From: Dysidea avara
Lineage: Eukaryota > Porifera > Demospongiae > Dictyoceratida > Dysideidae
DNA: 64,000 nt
Direction: 5' to 3'
Assembly (NCBI RefSeq): GCF_963678975.1
Contig: NC_089276.1
Coordinates: 22,055,059 to 22,119,058, forward strand
Shown: piece after piece, positions 11,609-22,012 of the stretch
How the letters are laid out: every line of letters starts with the position of its first letter
Numbering within the stretch: the stretch's first letter is position 1
Notes under the pieces: generated by a model
Told to the model about the DNA's origin: nothing
What the model saw: the letters and a program-made list of their open reading frames with translations, nothing else
The model's database searches: none
Position numbers and translations under genes: made by a program

Positions 11609-13408
11609 GAGGACAGAGAGGGAGTGCCTCAAGTAAATTAAATAGCTACTGATCAAAATATCAAAATTAGCACAACAGTAACACTTTTTTTGTTTAATAA
11701 AAATTGGAAGTATACAATAGACCCTTGGTTATCTGAACCCCGATGTGTCTCAGGAAATGGTAAAAGTATTCAGATTAGTAAATAGTTCGGATACCTGAAG
11801 CCCATACAATATTAAACAGAGCTCTGTTGAAGTACTCTAGTAGAATAGTCATTTCCACAAATGTTTACAATTGACTGGTAACTAATTCAATTTTACTCTG
11901 TTGTAGAATAGGATCATATACAGGCATTGCCTTTGATTCTAAATCACTAATACTAATAAACGAGGGTACAGATAAATGAAGGTCGAATGATCGAGTATTA
12001 TGTAATAATATTATGTTGATGTTATAGTAATTTTATTCTGGCAAAACTGTCTACTCTCCTCAAAGTATGTGTACTGTTTGCTACTCTACAGGTGGGACCC
12101 ACATACGGTAGGAAAATGATGACAGGACTGTTGTCATCTCAAGGGGTACATGTCAACCAACAGAGGGTAAAAGAATCCTTGTGTAGGGTTGCTCCAGCTT
12201 ACCAAAATGCAAGAAGGACAGATACTGCTCGACAGACAAATCCAGCTCCATATAGAGCAGACTACGTTGGACATAAATTACACCTGGACCAGAATGAGAA
12301 ATTGGTGATGTACGGTGTGACTCATGTGGCAGCCGTGGATGGGTACGGTGGGATGATAATGGGTTTTGTGACCATGCCAATTAAAAACAATGTGGAAATA
12401 TACTCTCACTTATATAAGTAAGTAAATTTTAATGTCACATTCCTAAACAAGCAAATGTATGTACTACAGGCCCATACTTGTTCAGTTTGGCCTGTGGGAC
12501 CAGTTACGTGTGGACCAAGGCAAGGAGTGGGTACTGACACTGCATATACAAGAAACACTAGCACACCTGAGACTCAACACAAGTCGTGCTCCTCACCTGC
12601 AAAGTACATCAAAACAGATGTATATTGTGACCTTACTGACTTGATTTCTATACTACTGCCTTTGTTTAGAATCACATTGTCGAACGCATTTGGGTTGAAA
12701 TCAACAACCGTGTCAATTATCCTATAAAGTCATGCCTGATTGCTTTGGAGGAAGCTGGTGATATCGAAATGGCCTGTCCTCATGTGCAATTCTGTGTTTC
12801 GTGGTTCACCATTAGAGTAGCTAATGTTGGGATAACACTTGCAGTGGAAGCCTGGAACAATCACCCAATATCAGGTGAATGCAGAATGCATTGTGTTCAT
12901 AATATTTGCCATAAAGATATTATTTAGTATGTATTTTAGTGGTTCAGTGAAGCCTATCTATAAGTCACCTTCAGATCAAATTGCTATTCATTAGACAGAT
13001 GATAGTGTGTAAATTAGAAAGTTGACTTGGTATAGAGAGGTGACCTGGATCCTAAGACATGTTTTATTATAGGTATTATTTTCCACAGGTGGGCGAGCAG
13101 TGCCAAGACAGGCAGTTGTGAACGGAAACCAGGCTATCCAGATTGACTCCACCGTAATCCCAGAGGCTGATGATGCAGTGCAACAGTTTCAGTCGGCTGG
13201 TGGACAACTTACTATCTTCAACTGTTTTGGTGAGGACCCCCTGCAGTATAATCCTGCTCTGGTGACTCAATGTGAGATGGATTTTTTCCGTTACCATGCC
13301 AACTTTTCAGACTTTTTTAATACAGTAGTCAACGGAGACTATACCTTGTTTCGAGAGGGAGTCTTATGTTTTTTGGACATAAGTAGACACCTGTGTACTT
13401 TGTTATAG
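8719..13408 (+). CDS. Intron-containing DDE integrase-core protein, about 406 residues
   Basis: Five exons: 8719-8940, 12092-12417, 12470-12617, 12670-12874 and 13089-13408. The ATG at 8719 is the first in frame. Residues 1-74 form a helical N-terminal region. The integrase core follows: D140 in KLHLDQNEKL, D198 in LRVDQGKEW and E237 in NHIVERIWVEI, a D-D-38-E arrangement. The tail includes a conserved-looking VPRQAV segment. DDE integrase cores catalyse DNA strand transfer. I recognise the sequence type as a family widespread in fish and marine invertebrates, but I cannot give it an established name. Introns 2 and 3 are 52 nt. Intron 1 (3.15 kb) contains three transposable-element insertions. 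Intron 3 begins with AT, not GT (CAG then ATGTAT), a probable mutated donor. The convergent RING-type gene ends 94 nt away. It could be a domesticated gene or part of a mobile element. Confidence 0.82.
9123..9895. mobile_element. 773-bp non-autonomous DNA transposon with ~110-bp TIRs
   Basis: It lies in intron 1 of the integrase gene. Long terminal inverted repeats start TAGCCTCGCATGGCCAGACC on the left; the right arm, read on the minus strand, starts GTAGTCTCGTGTGGCCAGAC, and the arms stay similar for about 110 bp. An 8-bp direct duplication TGTTGTGT flanks it at 9115-9122 and 9896-9903. Each TIR itself contains a sub-palindrome built on AGACCCTATTT. The 8-bp duplication fits hAT or Mutator-like elements; the long TIR favours the latter. 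No ORF lies inside. Confidence 0.85.
10129..10342. mobile_element. pogo/Tigger-like MITE, copy 1
   Basis: A 214-bp element flanked by TA on both sides. Its left end CAGCAGGTCCTCGATTATCC and right end (minus strand) CAGTGGGTTCTCCACTATCC are imperfect inverted repeats of the pogo/Tigger type. It contains two spaced copies of TGTTCTATTAGAGTA. It is the same size as the copy at 26,419. Confidence 0.75.
11513..11606. repeat. CA/TG dinucleotide microsatellite
   Basis: Nearly pure CA repeat of about 94 bp in intron 1 of the integrase gene. It produces an artificial Cys-Val reading frame on the minus strand. Confidence 0.97.
11716..11996. mobile_element. Probable decayed pogo/Tigger-like MITE
   Basis: It begins TA CAATAGACCCTTGGTTATC, like the left ends of the elements at 10,129 and 26,419. 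It contains GTACTCTAGTAGAATAGTC, a variant of the recurrent motif, and CAGAGCTCTGTTGAAGTAC, also shared with them. The right end is poorly conserved, so its boundary is uncertain. Confidence 0.45.
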
Positions 13409-13502
13409 TAATCTTTTCATTTTGCAAATATTGATTTATTCACAGCAATTAAATTGTAATTTACATAAAATTTAGCAGTATTGACATTAGGGTTAATATT
13501 GG

Positions 13503-14825
13503 TCAATTTTCCTCTTCTTCTTTTGCATTCTCAGATGTCTCTTGCAATTGATTTCTATCAATCCTACGGCACGCCTCCATAAAATCTGACAACCCACACA
13601 GAATCATAGTTTCGTTACAACCTCTTTCAGCACGGCACATTGGGCACGTTTTTCTCATTGCTTCTGGGCCTGAATACCACGTGTCGACACAAACCTGCAA
13701 AACAAAATTCATAATTATCATTCCATTTCAAAACAGCATTACCTGGCAACCAAGGATATTCTTGCAACATTTTGTTACAATTACTGGTGGCTGCACTGGT
13801 ACAGTATGGCATGTCTGGCACTTAAATGTGTCTCTAACGATCCTCCTTAGTCCAAGTGGTAAAACTGATTCTGGTGTCAAAGACATTGCATCCGACACTG
13901 TTTCCTTCACAGATATAACCTCATCCTTTAAGGACTTTAGGACCTGCTGGGGCAACTCAACATTTCTTGAAAGTCACTGTGACTAACTGCATAGAGTTTT
14001 CTTCTAGGGCTCCTCCAAAATGCTAGACCTATAATAATTATGTGATAACTAGACATAAAGTACTGCTGTTAATTCTGCACTTACTTTGTGTAGCTACAGT
14101 CTTCTATCTCCAAGCCATCAGTGGAGACTACAGTGTACTCTGTTCCCCACTGCCTTTTAACTTGGTCACAAACATTAGCCACAGTGGCCGTGGACTCTGT
14201 CAATGGCAGGTAAGTTTGTCCAGTAGAAGTGTGAAGCCTGGTTTGCCACCCCTCTTAGTGGATGCCGTCATCTTGGCTTTCACAACTTTGACCAAGTGGA
14301 CCGGTTTTTTTGCAGCTGTCACTGAACGAAAGTAAGGTGGGAGACTTGCACTCTGAGCCGCTACACTGACACCCAAGCTATTTTGGCTCGAACCATGTGC
14401 TGCAGCTGGCACCGAGCTCAATCTGCGGGCTGTCGAAGCCATTATACTACTCGTCATAGCTCTTCCGGTGTTTGTAGGGCCCTCCACGATTAGGGTACAG
14501 TAGGGCGACAGCGAGTGCAGGTCGAAGCTGCCGACCTGGTCAGAGAAGTAAACCGAATCATCACATTCATCCCTGAGCCAAGCATCCATCGGTTGTACCT
14601 GCATGGAACGCATTTTAAAAAAAATTCTGTGCCACACTGTGTAACTACCTGAAACATCTTTCTTAGATTTTCGGTGGTCACCTGTTCCACATTACACTCG
14701 ACCCTCCTATCGTTTCTTGTCAGGATCACCTTGACAGGTTGAGGCTGCACACTAGCGTTACTGTCTCGTTGAGATGAGCTGGCCATAGTAGCTAGTTCCT
14801 TCTTGCAACAACTTGTAGCCTTCAT
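13503..14825 (-). CDS. RING-type zinc-finger protein, about 350 residues
   Basis: Five exons on the minus strand: 14825-14649, 14598-14250, 14196-14085, 13965-13743 and 13694-13503. All splice sites used are GT-AG and all phases match. The first ATG is at 14825; a second in-frame ATG at about 14786 is possible. The C-terminus carries a RING-like cluster: C262, C265, C279/C280, C286, C289, C304 and C307 (in TKCCKNILGCQ and CPMCRAERGC). The usual histidine ligand is absent and a CC pair takes its place. RING domains usually act in E3 ubiquitin ligases; activity here is inference. The N-terminal two thirds is Ser/Thr/Ala-rich and unrecognised. The gene is convergent with the integrase gene. A TTATAA box and two CCAAT boxes (minus strand) lie 15-90 nt upstream of the ATG. 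Confidence 0.78.
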
Positions 14826-14833
14826 ACGATGGA

Positions 14834-14970
14834 CACCGCGCTTATAAAGGCAAGTTCACGTGCGCAGCAGTGATTGGTCTAAAAATCACACTGCTGCAAT
14901 CCTATTGGCTGGAAAAGCAGCGTAACCACAAAAAAATAATGAGACATTTCCTTTTACGGTAAGTCCTGGC
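14834..14970 (-). promoter_or_regulatory. Candidate promoter of the RING-type gene (CCAAT/TATA)
   Basis: On the minus strand there are two CCAAT boxes (plus-strand ATTGG at about 14,873 and 14,904) and a TTATAA box about 20 nt before the ATG. A diverged direct copy of the whole segment, with both CCAAT boxes and the TATA-like box kept, lies at 16,136-16,290. Transcription from here is inferred from position only. Confidence 0.5.
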
Positions 14971-15297
14971 ACCGCCTGGCACCGGTATGTACCAACTTTG
15001 CCATTTCATGAACACCATGGAGGTGGCAATACTGACATCGCCCATCAAATATACAAGACCAGGCATTTGCACAGGGCTGAAAGGCAAAGTGGCACTCTCA
15101 GATGTGTAGAGCTTACCTGTGCAACATGTGTGACATTATGTTCACCTGATGTAGAGAGGTCACCCTGAGTGATCACCTCAGATACCAGTCGTAAAATGTT
15201 CTACAATGCAGTAAACATGGACCAAAATTCTTGACATTTCAGCAGCATGCAGCTTGGTCCCAAAGTATCCATCACAATTGTATATATTACACACATA

Positions 15298-16125
15298 CTA
15301 CACTACTATATACTGACTTGTACATAATCTTGGGAAATAGCTATTTTGATATGCTGTGGTGTTTGCACTTGGATGGATAAAATGAAGTGGATGTTGGTGG
15401 CGAGTGTGTCTGGTTGTTTTTAAGAAATGTTGGGGTATATCTACTACACTAGATCCATATATGACATCATGAAAAAATGACAGTCTTGCAACTTTACGAC
15501 GTTCTCTTAAGGTGACCCAGCCCAATTGTTCTATCATGGCAGTTACACTACTATATGTGCTGTAATTGTTACACACCCATCTTGCACTTCTCCTTTGTAT
15601 TTTTTCCAATGAGTTGATATGTACTTGTTGGTATGGGTCCCAAATGATGGATGCATATTCTAGTATAGGACGAACAATTGTAATATATGCTGATTCCTTG
15701 ACTTTTACAGAACAACTTGATAAATTATGTTTCAAGAAATTTAGTACCCTGGATGCTTTGTTAGTAATGCTATTTATATGGGGGGCCCATGACATAGTGT
15801 TATGCAAGATGATTCCCAAGTAAGTATGGTCAGTTCTAACTTCCAGTATGTGATCATTTAGTCTATATTTACAGAATATAATGGATGGTGACTTGCTGCA
15901 ATGCATGACTACACATTTATTAACATTGAAGGACATTTGCCATACTTGTGCCCATTGAGCTAAACAGCCTAGAAGTTGCTGTGTATCAGCTTCTGTACAA
16001 ATTACTCTGTAAAGTAGACAGTCATCAGCAAAGAGATGTAATGGAGATGATACCTGTTCTGAGATATCATTAATATAAATAAGAAACATCAATGGCCCTA
16101 ATACAGTTCCTTGCAGAACACCTGA
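15298..16125 (-). pseudogene. 5'-truncated LINE reverse-transcriptase fragment
   Basis: The minus strand encodes the C-terminal part of a LINE reverse transcriptase: SGVLQGTVLGPLMFLIYIND, then the catalytic LFADDCLLY, then YLGIILHNTMSW and a thumb/connection region with RPILEYASIIWDPY and IQRRSARW. This order matches the Jockey/CR1 group of non-LTR retrotransposons. The frame is open from about 16,125 to the stop at 15,298. Upstream there is an in-frame stop and no further RT or endonuclease sequence, so the copy is 5' truncated, as is usual for LINE insertions. The homologous frame stays open over about 270 codons, suggesting a fairly recent copy. Confidence 0.88.
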
Positions 16126-16135
16126 ACTCAGTCAG

Positions 16136-16290
16136 CACACACCTCGCTTATAAAAGCAAGCACGCATGCGCAGTGTCCTGCTGCATTTGATTGGTCAAAA
16201 TCATGCTGCTGCATTCCTATTGGCCAAATGTACAACATTACTGCAAGAAACTAATGAGACAATTCCTTTTATGGTAACATAAGTCCTGGG
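16136..16290. repeat. Direct copy of the RING-gene promoter segment
   Basis: It matches 14,834-14,970 in order: CGCTTATAAAAGCAAGCACG, GATTGGTC, CCTATTGGCC, AATGAGACAATTCCTTTTA and AAGTCCTGG. It starts within about 15 nt of the truncated end of the LINE fragment and is in the same orientation. It could be a remnant of a second copy of the neighbouring gene unit. Confidence 0.7.
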
Positions 16291-16756
16291 CTTGACCTTA
16301 TTATATGTGTCCAATCAACAGTTCTCTATCACTAACATGTATAAATCTGATCAAACATGGACTGATCCTGGGGGGTGGCTAGCCACCCACCATGAATTAC
16401 TAACTCAGACATGCAAATTAAAGTATATATAATGATAAAGAAGTATAATGATAAAGACCCAACCTGAAACCTTAACTAGCCAGCCACCCTCTTGATCTGT
16501 TAAAGCTGAACTTGTATGGTAGATTTAAAAAAAACAATTTACACATTCTAAACGACTACACAAGCATACTGACTTTTGCTCTGCTCTCCGTACCCCGCTC
16601 CATCCTGTTATATCAAGAGTTAATAATAATAGAAGAAAGTTGCTCATATCACTATTTAAACAGCAATATTGATTGGAAGTACAAAATGAAGATAAATAAC
16701 CCATCCCTTTAACCACTATAAGTTGGTCAGGTCACAAGGCACTTGGGGAAAAACTA

Positions 16757-16851
<95 letters not shown>
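16757..16851. repeat. CA/TG dinucleotide microsatellite
   Basis: Nearly pure CA repeat of about 95 bp, followed by a short CAGA stretch. Confidence 0.97.
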
Positions 16852-16855
<4 letters not shown>

Positions 16856-16859
16856 GACA

Positions 16860-18210
16860 CGTAATACTATACATACATTAAGAAAGCTGCCAGAAAGCTA
16901 AGAAAGTATCTTGTTCTCAAGGGTAATGTACATGCAGTGGTATAATGCCATCAAACAAAATGACATCAGCTGCACTTATCAGGCTGCAGACTTTAAAGTG
17001 GATATGTGTAATCTCTTACTCACTAAACAGCATGTACAGGTAACCAGTGTAAGTACAGAAGAAATGCATACTATAGTCCAGCATCTTGCTGTCTACCAAC
17101 ACCACTGTTATGTGTAGTAGCCACAAAAGGAAAAAATCTTCAGATATTTGCTTGCCATGGTACACGGTCCAACTATAGTATGTACATGTTGAGCTGAATC
17201 CTCAAAAACATTTAACAACTCACTTCAAATTTGTATTAGTACTACTAATAACCCGCTAAAAATATTTCAAAATCTTTTCATTCAAAAAATATCTGACACT
17301 TTATTTATAATGAATCAAAATTTTCCCATACATTTCCTATGGGAAGCCACAAAACCGCATAGTCCTTTATGACCCATTCCCGAACTTGTTTCGATCCTGT
17401 CTTTTCTTCATCTATTGCTTATTGTCATTGATAACCTCCTGGTTGGATGAAAATGCTGTTTCAATGAAGAAAAATCTACTATTTTGTTTTTAGCTGATTT
17501 CTCAGGATTTGTACATACTATATCAGTACCGTACTTCCACTACAGTTAATTATCTTACTTATATGGTAAACTCTCTACAAGCGGAGCTGAAATGCTGTGT
17601 TCCTGCATTCCTTCTTTAATACGTATGAAAGTTACTGAACAGCTAAACCACAATACATTAACACAACAGTTTAGCAAATGGGCTGTGGCGATACCACATT
17701 TTACAGCCAACGCTGATACCCGATATTAAATTTCTGATACAGGCTTTCTAATAAACTGATTTAAAAATACTTAGTAGTTGATACTTAAACCTAACCAATT
17801 GGGGATCAAACACAGGCCAACTCCTGCGCCATGCACTCCAGAAGTTTACCACTCAGCTACATGGTCACTTGGGTGGCTTTAGTGCTTGTAACATGCAGTA
17901 TACACCACTCAAATATCTGTGCTGCCCGATATCAGTATTCGTAATATCAGTACTATTATCAATGCAATCCTAAAATTAGGTGCCCAGCATCTGGTAACTC
18001 ATGATTAAATATCATTGTAAATTGCTAGATGCATGTAGTGTAACATGGAGTATGTTTCTGTGCAAGTATTGTGAGGGTGGAGTGTGTTGTTATGCTATTG
18101 TAAACAATAAAAGTTTCAAGGGAGAAAATTTTGTACCTAACAGTTTGCTAATTCCATGGCTCGAGCCATGTATAGCTACATTTAGTAATTACGGTTTACT
18201 TGAATATCAC
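16860..18210. other. No gene recognised
   Basis: Short ORFs only. A tRNA-like SINE head lies at 17,800-17,885; the rest is unremarkable AT-rich sequence. Confidence 0.45.
17800..17885 (-). repeat. tRNA-derived SINE head
   Basis: The minus strand shows an A-box-like TAGCTGAGTGGTAA and a B-box-like GTTTGATCCCC about 35 nt apart, the layout of a tRNA gene. It lacks an obvious complete cloverleaf and lies in repeat-rich DNA, so a SINE remnant is more likely than a functional tRNA. Confidence 0.5.
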
Positions 18211-18218
18211 AATAAAAT

Positions 18219-19568
18219 CTTTTTTAAGGTGGCGGTCACCTGGAAGTAGTGGTTTTGAAGCCTTTGAAATGTGAAGCCATACACCTCGCCACAAGAATCC
18301 ATTAGTTGCATCATGTGATTAATTATTACATAATAGTAAATGGCCGTTTCACGTGTTAAGGGCCAGAGCTTCAGTGTTGGGCAAGTTACTTTGTAAAAGT
18401 AACTAGTTACATATTACATATTGTTACAGTTACATATTACCCATAAAATAAAGTAACTGTAATAATATTACATATTATATTACTTTGTGTCCACAGCCTT
18501 AAGCTGTCACGTGTGAAACTACCACCTTATCACGTGACATGATTGCGTTGTTGGACAATGTACAAATCTTGGTTATAAGTAAGAAGCTAGTGAATAAGCT
18601 TCATTCAATAGGCCTCGTTACTCCATTGTGGTTAGGCGTTACTCAGAGGATTACTAACGAGATTAGTAACTTCGTTACTTTTAGTAATAATATTACGTCA
18701 TATTAGACTCGTTACAGTAATTAGATTACTTAGGTAACGCGTTATGTTTGTAAGTAAAGTATCTTGCATTATATTACCTGTTTTCATAGCGTATTTCGTT
18801 ATATTACTTTGTTACCACAAAAGTAATAATATTACGTAACGCGTTACTTATGTAACGCGTTACTCCCAACACTGCAGAGCTTCGCAACAAGAAATAGTTT
18901 GTTGTTGTTCTGTGAAACTTATTAAAGAAGAAACCCCTATAAGTAAGTAGAGCAGTAGAGACACCGTGTTTAAAAGAGTTGGTGTCGTTCGCGCGAAACT
19001 TTGGCGGTTTATGTCATCTGTGGTTTAGGATGGCAAGCTAGAGTCGTTTATAATACTTTCTGCGTCAGTTTATTCTTGTATACTAGTGAGGGAGACCTCT
19101 GTTGTTGTGTAATATAAGTGATCAGAAGCGGGCACAGGGCCGCATGTCGAAAATAAAGATTTTTCGTATTGCCAGTCGATTTTTTTGGAGCTTTTGGTTA
19201 CTCTCTGTTCCTTTCGAGATTTTTGAACTCTGCCAACATCGATACACTTCACTACAGAGTTAAATTATGTTCATTGGGCCCTGTATGTGTTGTCAAGGAA
19301 TAGATTCCGAGTAGAGATTGCCTTTGACAGGCCAACAGTTTCGAGTAAACTGACGCTGAATGATATTTTCACGTGTGTTGTTAGTTTCTCGTGTGGCGGT
19401 GGACTGCACTTACGTCTTGGGGTTGTATGCAGTCTCAGAGTTAATGTAAGAGTTGTTTTATTACTCAGTGCTAAGAAATGATGTTTAAACAGCAATAATA
19501 TGAAGTTACGAATTTTATAAAAAGACCTTCACTTTGCGGTTTCAGTGGGTGACCGCCACCTTAAAAAA
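18219..19568. mobile_element. Inverted-repeat element (TTAAGGTGGCGGTCACC ends)
   Basis: CTTTTTTAAGGTGGCGGTCA at 18,219 is repeated inverted at 19,548-19,568. A second, outer pair of inverted similarities (CAATAAAAGTTTC at 18,106 and 19,590) suggests that the element or its host repeat extends further. A related end, TTAAGGTGGCAGTGTACTGG, occurs at 56,813. No coding sequence was seen inside. A hAT-type MITE is nested within it. Confidence 0.6.
18372..18874. mobile_element. hAT-type MITE, 503 bp, 8-bp TSD
   Basis: Ends CAGTGTTGGGCAAGTTAC and (minus strand) CAGTGTTGGGAGTAACGCG. It is flanked by an exact 8-bp duplication CAGAGCTT at 18,364-18,371 and 18,875-18,882. The interior is a series of AGTAAC/GTTACT alternations, typical of a family found in many animals. 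Confidence 0.9.
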
Positions 19569-20895
19569 CACAAAGTTTTCTCCCCTAGAAACTTTTATTG
19601 CATATGGTATGTAGTGTGGCTGGGTTATGTAAGGTGATTACCCACATGAAAACATCTTGTTGTTTAAATTCATAATATATTACACAATGTTTCTCTAATA
19701 TACAATATACTTGTCAAACAGAACGTTAGTCCCTTGTACCATTCTACTGATCAGCAGGACGCAATGTCAAGATCGGTTTTGATAGCCGCTACTGTATATG
19801 CTACCAAGTCATCAGCTTGGATGGAAACACTAACTATTTGTTACTAAAAGTCATTTACCTTTACTTCATAGTTGAATAAGGGATTCATACCTATTTGTCA
19901 AATTTGTTAATTGTTTATTCCATTAAAGTTTTTCGTTGTACCGTACGTCGCAGGTTGCAGGTGAGAATGGGTTGAGATTGTTTGGACCAAAGACACTTAG
20001 ATTCTTGGACTGTGCACGACAGAATTTTTTTATATGCTGAAAATAAAACACGTGCTATACTACACATGCCATGAACATCTTTCAGTACACAACACACACT
20101 GAGTAAAACCATCCATGGATGACACTTAACACCTTACACATATGGTACAGTCTAAACACTTTACACATAAGGTATACAGTGTATATACACATAACAGTAA
20201 AACAAGTTTGTGGCGTTACCAATTAAAATGCAATGTTCCTCAGTTAGCTTTGTACAACAGGCATGTAAATGAGTATCATACCACATACAGCTGGCTTGTA
20301 GCAAACAAAACAATCCTCATTTTTGCCATCTTTGTAGTCGGGAGAAGTTGCAGTGTACTTAAGAGTGGCCATCACTTCAATGAACACTCAGTGTCTCATC
20401 AAAAGCTAACAAAAAAAACATGTTTTTTAAAGAGAAATACATGGATGTGCAGGGATTTCTATATTAAAAATTTATGGTTTAGTAATCACAGTAATTTTGT
20501 CCCTTTCAAGAAAATTCTTAAAGAAACATTTGTTAATTCGTTTGTTAATAAGAAAAATATTTGGATACTTAAACTTTGACAATCATTTCACCCCTATTAT
20601 TAACACTTTCATTGAGCAGCATATCTAGACGCCACAAAATTATCTAAAGTGCTCACACTATGCTAAGATATCTGGTACTACTTCAGGATATGTTCCAGAC
20701 CACACGTACATGTAGATGTCACACCTTTAAACAATCTGTCAGTTACTCAAACATCGTGGCCACACACCCTTATTGGTCTAGTTGCATTTAAAATGATTAG
20801 CAGCAGACTGCCAGCACTTCTTGGTAGGCTATAGGTCGATTTGAGATACTCTAATACAGCAGTCACCCTAATAGAACAATCACATGTGTATATAC

Positions 20896-21233
20896 TAGAG
20901 TTGCAACGATACAGTGTGTAGACGTATCGATATATTGTCTTTGTTGTATCACGATACAGCGATATATTGCATGATACAAAGTGGAGTGTAAACATTAGTG
21001 TATGTTGTTTTTAAGGGAAATTAATGACTTGCTTTTTCTTCGAGGAACATTACATACCATTCAGTTTAACCACAATGTACAATAATTTGATTGGCAGTCA
21101 TGGTAACAGCCATGATACGTCGATATATCACGATACACAAAATATATCGATACGGTTTAACTTTGTATCGATACAACGATACAGCCTTAAAGCGATACGA
21201 TATGCAATATATCAATATATTGTTGCATCTCTA
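20896..21233. mobile_element. hAT-type MITE, 338 bp, 8-bp TSD
   Basis: TIRs TAGAGTTGCAACGATACAG and (minus strand) TAGAGATGCAACAATATATT. An exact duplication GTATATAC lies at 20,888-20,895 and 21,234-21,241. The interior is made of CGATAC/GTATCG and ATATAT palindromes. The repeat into which it inserted has an uninterrupted relative at about 60,510-60,650. Confidence 0.9.
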
Positions 21234-21289
21234 GTATATACAGCTAGCTGTATGCTATGACAACGAAAATAAACAAACCAGTATACTAA

Positions 21290-21510
21290 AACATATCATT
21301 TAAAATGAAGAAGAGATCTTAGTGATAAAAGGTAGTGACATAAGAGACGAATGATGATATTTGGTGAGAAAATCCCTACATTGTGATCTTATAACAATTA
21401 TTTGATGAGGAGAAAAGTTGGGATTTTCTCATGGAGCTATGCTGTGATACAGTCAATCATCTCTTGTTTCAGTACTTGGATACCTTTTTCATTAATTTTT
21501 TTAATATACT
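21290..21510. repeat. Foldback repeat family F2, copy 1 (diverged)
   Basis: Inverted arms around GAGAAAATCCCTACATTG and GTTGGGATTTTCTCATGGAG, with outer GATAAAAGGTAGTGACATAA and CATCTCTTGTTTCAGTACTT. More complete copies lie at 35,650-35,940 and 60,615-61,620. Confidence 0.6.
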
Positions 21511-21892
21511 AGCTGAAACATGATGACTCAGGACTGTTCTCCACATCAAAGGAAAATGAAGTCAGACATATTTGCGCATGTATTCAATGTGCATATGCTC
21601 TCATCATCAATTGCTAGCAAACAACAAGGCAATCTTGCTTCATTTTAGCAATATTCTGCTCATTTACACTACAAAGCAGCACGACAATCATCTCTGCAAT
21701 CAATTCACTTACTTTGAACATATGAGACATGGTCAAAAATTAAGGATGATTTTTGTTTCACTGGCTTCTGCTGAACCTTGACTCAGATCTAAAGCCGTGT
21801 AGTTTTAGTTTCTTTTTCTTTTTTTTTTCGTCTGTATTATCATCATTTATAGAACTTTTCGTGGGCGAGATCAAAGGAAAAAGTGTACTTTA

Positions 21893-22012
21893 AATTTCAT
21901 AAAGTACACTCTCAGCCGGCCAACTGCTTCATCGACCACAAAGAGTGCTTTATTGAACCGCAAAGAGTGCTTTATTCGTTCAATAAAGCACTCTTTGTGG
22001 GCAATAAAGCAC
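21893..22012. repeat. Foldback with repeated AAAGAGTGCTTTATT
   Basis: AAAGAGTGCTTTATT occurs twice directly, and its inverse AATAAAGCACTCTTTGTGGG follows, able to form a strong hairpin. An adjacent GTGTACTTTAAATTTCATAA with its inverse gives a second small hairpin. Confidence 0.75.

Noticed and set aside
13681..13986. Plus-strand ORF over the RING exons
   Set aside because: It is a shadow of the minus-strand RING gene, whose splice phases and Cys pattern are coherent.
20142..20579. 145-codon ORF on the plus strand
   Set aside because: No recognised domain, AT-driven composition, no splice context or conservation evidence. Probably chance in repeat-rich DNA.
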